Source: a bacterium (GTDB lineage: Bacteria; Chloroflexota; Dehalococcoidia; Tepidiformales; Tepidiformaceae). From it: a stretch of DNA of 7,267 nucleotides. Positions within the stretch are counted from its first letter, which is position 1, and each line of letters starts with the position of its first letter. Below the pieces are notes generated by a model. It ran no database searches and had not been told where the DNA came from. It saw nothing but the letters and a program-made list of their open reading frames with translations. A program made the translations under genes and the position numbers. Positions 4,965-7,267 of this stretch are shown here, in pieces. Location: assembly GCA_945861295.1 (NCBI GenBank), contig CAMAUF010000103.1, positions 1-7,267 on the forward strand, in the 5' to 3' direction.

Positions 4965-5960
4965 TCAAGTCGTCATCAGGGTGGGCGCGCTCATTTCCGG
5001 CAGGATCTGGCTCTCGCTGAGGACGTACGCTTCCTTGCGATACACCTGGATACGGTGCGAGGCCTGGTCGCAGACAAAGAGGTCGCCCCTCGGGCCAAGA
5101 CGCACCGAGGTTGGCGCGCGAAACAGCTTTTGCGGCTCCAGGTTCGCCATCTCGCGCAAGCGCAACGTCTTGAGGTTGGCGAGCACGTAGACGCGGCCCA
5201 TCCGAGAGATGGTGGCGTCGCCAAGGAACTTCTCGACGTAGCGGCCGCGATGGTCGAAGAGTTGGACACGGTTGTTGCCGCGGTCGGCCACGATGATGTC
5301 GCCGTGCTCGTCCACGGCGACGCCGGAAGGCCGGTTGAACTCGCCGTCCTCCGTCCCGGTGCGGCCGATCGCCATCAGGAACCGCCCGTCGGAGTCGAAC
5401 TTCTGGATGCGGTCGTTGCGCCAATCGGCGACGTACACGTCGCCGTCGCTGTCGAGGGTGATGCCCCAGGGCGCGTTGAACTCGCCGGGAGCGGCGCCCA
5501 GCCCGCCAAATTGCGCGATGAAGGCGCCATCCTTGCTGAACTTCTGGACGCGGTGGTTTTGCGTGTCCGACACGTAGAGGTTGTCATGCGCATCGAAGGC
5601 GAGTCCGGAGGGCCGGTTGAACTGGCCGGGCCCGGAGCCCGACGAGCCAATGGTGCGCAGCAGCTTGCCGCCGCGCGTGAAGACCGAGACCGTGTGCGCG
5701 CCTTCGTCCGAGACATACAGGTTCTCGTCGCGGTCGCGGACGATGCAGGAAGGCCAGGTGAACGGCCCATCGACGGTGCCGAGGTCCTCGTCGCGGTCGT
5801 TGAGCTTGCGGACGTTCGGGCCATACTCCTGGCGCGAGACGACGTACATGCGCCCTTCCTCACCGAAGGCGATGTCGGACGCGAACGTCGTGACGCGGCG
5901 CATGCCGAAGGTCGTGAGGTACGGGTACCCAGCCCGGAGCAGCGCAAATGCTTTTGTCAT
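4965..5960 (-). CDS. NHL-repeat beta-propeller protein
   Basis: 331 residues, almost wholly NHL repeats. The clearest blades are WPSCIVRDRDENLYVSDEG (69-87), RPSGLAFDAHDNLYVSDTQN (116-135, then HRVQKF), APWGITLDSDGDVYVADWRN (163-182, then DRIQKF), RPSGVAVDEHGDIIVADRGN (210-229, then NRVQLF) and APTSVRLGPRGDLFVCDQAS (282-301, then HRIQVY). A weaker blade lies near 28-45 and a degenerate stretch at 245-275, so a six-bladed propeller is likely. Such proteins usually bind partners or ligands, and some relatives are lyases; no catalytic motif stands out. There is no signal peptide, so it appears cytoplasmic. The start is ATG 5960, with AGAGG 9 bases and AGGA 3 bases upstream. It lies 30 bp after the DUF1501 gene and 31 bp before the MNT gene, and may be the scaffold or sensor of the cluster. 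Confidence 0.9.
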   Translation of the reverse strand: MTKAFALLRAGYPYLTTFGMRRVTTFASDIAFGEEGRMYVVSRQEYGPNVRKLNDRDEDLGTVDGPFTWPSCIVRDRDENLYVSDEGAHTVSVFTRGGKLLRTIGSSGSGPGQFNRPSGLAFDAHDNLYVSDTQNHRVQKFSKDGAFIAQFGGLGAAPGEFNAPWGITLDSDGDVYVADWRNDRIQKFDSDGRFLMAIGRTGTEDGEFNRPSGVAVDEHGDIIVADRGNNRVQLFDHRGRYVEKFLGDATISRMGRVYVLANLKTLRLREMANLEPQKLFRAPTSVRLGPRGDLFVCDQASHRIQVYRKEAYVLSESQILPEMSAPTLMTT

Positions 5961-5990
5961 CGTTCCTGACCTCTCATCGTTGCGGGCGTA

Positions 5991-7142
5991 CTAGACCGGA
6001 GAAAGCTGGCGGTACGGGCGGACCTGTTCGTAGTGGCCCCCGACAATCGGCCCTGGATCGACGCCCATCCACTGCTCGATGACCGTGCCGTAGATGCCGC
6101 GAAAGTCGATGGTTGGGCGCAGGTCTTCGTCATTGAGCCAGTCTTTGCGGAGCACAGACGGGTATTCGGCGTAGAGGCCGCCGTTGACCTGCGTCCCGAT
6201 GATGTAGGCGCCGCCGCCGGAACCATGGTCCGTGCCCGAGCCGTTGTCCACCATCCGCCGCCCGAAGTCCGTGAAAACGAGGATGGTCACCTCATCGGCG
6301 GCGTCGTGGTTGCGCAAGTCCTGGAGGAAGTCGGAAATCGCGCCGGAGAGTTCGCCCAACAGCCGTCCGTGGTTCAGGGGCTCATGGGAGTGGTAGTCGT
6401 AACCGGCGTGCTGCGTGTAGAAGATCCGCGTGCCGAGGCCGGCGGTGTGGACGCGGGCGACATCGCGCAACGACTTCGCGATCGGGTTCGTGCCCCATTC
6501 GACCGAGGTCGCGTACTTCGGTGGCGCTTCTTTGAGGCGGTCCGCGCCTTTGAGCACGTCGCGGCCCGTTTGCGCGAGGTAATCCATGACCAACCCCGCG
6601 CCGATCGCTGGCGTGTACATTCGCTTGAAGAGGTCGAGATCCGAATCGCGCTCCTCCTTGATCTGGACGGAGGTCATAAGCCCGTAGTTGTCGAGGTCGC
6701 CGACCGAGGTCGCCGTGACGCCCGCTCCCGCGAGAGCGCGCGGCAGGCCGCGGCCGAAGCTGATGCAGGTCAGCGGGTCCCGGCTTTGCGGGTCGAGTTC
6801 GCGGATCAGGCGGGCGACCCAGCCTTCGGTCGAAATCTTGAGCGGTTCGCAAGTGTGCCAGATGTCCATGCCGCGGAAGTGCGAACGGCTCGAATTCTCG
6901 TAGCCAATGCCCTGCACGACGGCGACGTTGCCGGCTTCGAACAGCTCTTTGAGCCGGGCGGCGTCGGGGTGGAAGGCGAGCGTGTCGTTGATCGGCAGCA
7001 TCACCTCGCGGGCGATGCCCACCGTTGGCCGCGAATCGTAGTAGATCCCTTCGGTGTACGGGATCAGCGTGTTCATGAAGTCGAGCCCGCCCGTCAGTTG
7101 GATGACCACGAGCACGGGATCCTTGCCGTTTACCTTGGGCAT
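5991..7142 (-). CDS. DUF1501 family protein (alkaline phosphatase/sulfatase-like fold)
   Basis: 383 residues, near the usual family length. Landmarks are VVIQLTGGLDFMNTLIPY (12-29), LAFHPDAARLKELFEAGNVA (55-74), VQGIGYENSSRSHFRGMDIW (76-95), YTQHAGYDYHSHEPLNHGRL (242-261), ILVFTDFGRRMVDNGSGTDH (287-306) then GSGGGAYIIG, and IYGTVIEQWMG (350-360). The Asp and His residues of GGLD, TDFGRR and GTDHG sit where alkaline phosphatase superfamily members bind metal, but the family's reaction is unknown. Many DUF1501 proteins begin with a Tat signal peptide; this one starts directly at PKVNGKDPVLVVIQ and has none. The start is ATG 7142, with AGGAG (7154-7150) 7 bases upstream. The DUF1800 gene stops 16 bp upstream, and this pair is a well-known genomic association. 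Confidence 0.93.
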   Translation of the reverse strand: MPKVNGKDPVLVVIQLTGGLDFMNTLIPYTEGIYYDSRPTVGIAREVMLPINDTLAFHPDAARLKELFEAGNVAVVQGIGYENSSRSHFRGMDIWHTCEPLKISTEGWVARLIRELDPQSRDPLTCISFGRGLPRALAGAGVTATSVGDLDNYGLMTSVQIKEERDSDLDLFKRMYTPAIGAGLVMDYLAQTGRDVLKGADRLKEAPPKYATSVEWGTNPIAKSLRDVARVHTAGLGTRIFYTQHAGYDYHSHEPLNHGRLLGELSGAISDFLQDLRNHDAADEVTILVFTDFGRRMVDNGSGTDHGSGGGAYIIGTQVNGGLYAEYPSVLRKDWLNDEDLRPTIDFRGIYGTVIEQWMGVDPGPIVGGHYEQVRPYRQLSPV

Positions 7143-7149
7143 CGTCCTT

Positions 7150-7154
7150 CTCCT
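7150..7154 (-). promoter_or_regulatory. Ribosome binding site of the DUF1501 gene
   Basis: AGGAG on the minus strand, 7 bases before ATG 7142 and a few bases past the DUF1800 stop codon. It supports a start without an N-terminal signal peptide. Confidence 0.75.
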
Positions 7155-7158
7155 CTCT

Positions 7159-7267
7159 CTATGCGAACTGGTACTCGGGGGCCGCGACGATCAGCGAGAG
7201 CATGCGCGCGACCCGCTGCCCGCTCTCTTTCGTCGCCGCGTCGTCGTCGAAGCGCAGAGCGCCGCCG
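7159..7267 (-). CDS. DUF1800 family protein, C-terminal end
   Basis: Only the last 35 codons are in the window: GGALRFDDDAATKESGQRVA then RMLSLIVAAPEYQFA and TAG at 7159-7161. The ending 'R-hydrophobic-hydrophobic-x-L-hydrophobic-x-x-x-PEYQ' is the usual tail of DUF1800 proteins. The position, directly upstream of a DUF1501 gene with a 16-bp gap, is the standard arrangement of the two families. The call rests on this short tail plus context. It is the first visible gene of the minus-strand cluster, so the operon promoter lies outside the window. Confidence 0.75.
   Translation of the reverse strand, partial: GGALRFDDDAATKESGQRVARMLSLIVAAPEYQFA

Noticed and set aside
4869..5969. 366-residue plus-strand open frame
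   Set aside because: It is antisense to the NHL protein; its apparent internal repeats simply mirror the NHL blades on the other strand.

Overview
The window is high-GC bacterial DNA with long antisense shadow ORFs throughout. Three things suggest a Chloroflexota-like bacterium (inference, moderate confidence): a decayed kinase/cyclase-family gene with the N-terminus MASERVQRRIDALLDEAEG, secreted 'GWNLVSLP' repeats, and a DUF1800/DUF1501 gene pair. There is no rRNA, tRNA, CRISPR array, recombinase or transposase.

Right part (4183-7267): a tight minus-strand cluster that looks like one operon. In transcription order it holds the C-terminus of a DUF1800 protein (7267-7159), a DUF1501 protein (7142-5991), an NHL-repeat beta-propeller (5960-4965), an MNT nucleotidyltransferase-like protein (4933-4592) and a HEPN-domain protein (4599-4183). 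Gaps are 16, 30 and 31 bp, and the last two genes overlap by 8 bp. DUF1800/DUF1501 pairs are a recurrent association of unknown function. The MNT/HEPN pair has the layout of a toxin-antitoxin-type module, but every catalytic position I can align in the MNT protein is substituted.

Left edge (1-600): the first 200 codons of an acyl-CoA carboxylase carboxyltransferase (beta) subunit, also on the minus strand and running off the window.

Middle (599-4097): a rearranged block between these two regions. It is bounded by a 134-bp direct repeat (599-732 and 3964-4097, one mismatch), which is the upstream region of the carboxylase gene ending at its start codon. Nested inside is a second direct repeat of about 90 bp (780-870 and 3222-3311), the promoter/start region of a kinase/cyclase-family gene. 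Between the inner repeats lies a minus-strand gene (882-2960) for a secreted clan CD (caspase/legumain-like) cysteine peptidase. After the second inner repeat comes a plus-strand pseudogene that keeps the family N-terminus and a full class III cyclase core. It has a frameshift, has lost nearly all of the kinase domain, and ends abruptly at the outer repeat. Recombination between the outer repeats would remove 3365 bp and leave HEPN - repeat - carboxylase on one strand. The block therefore looks like a fairly recent insertion or duplication in front of the carboxylase gene, or possibly a repeat-driven assembly error.
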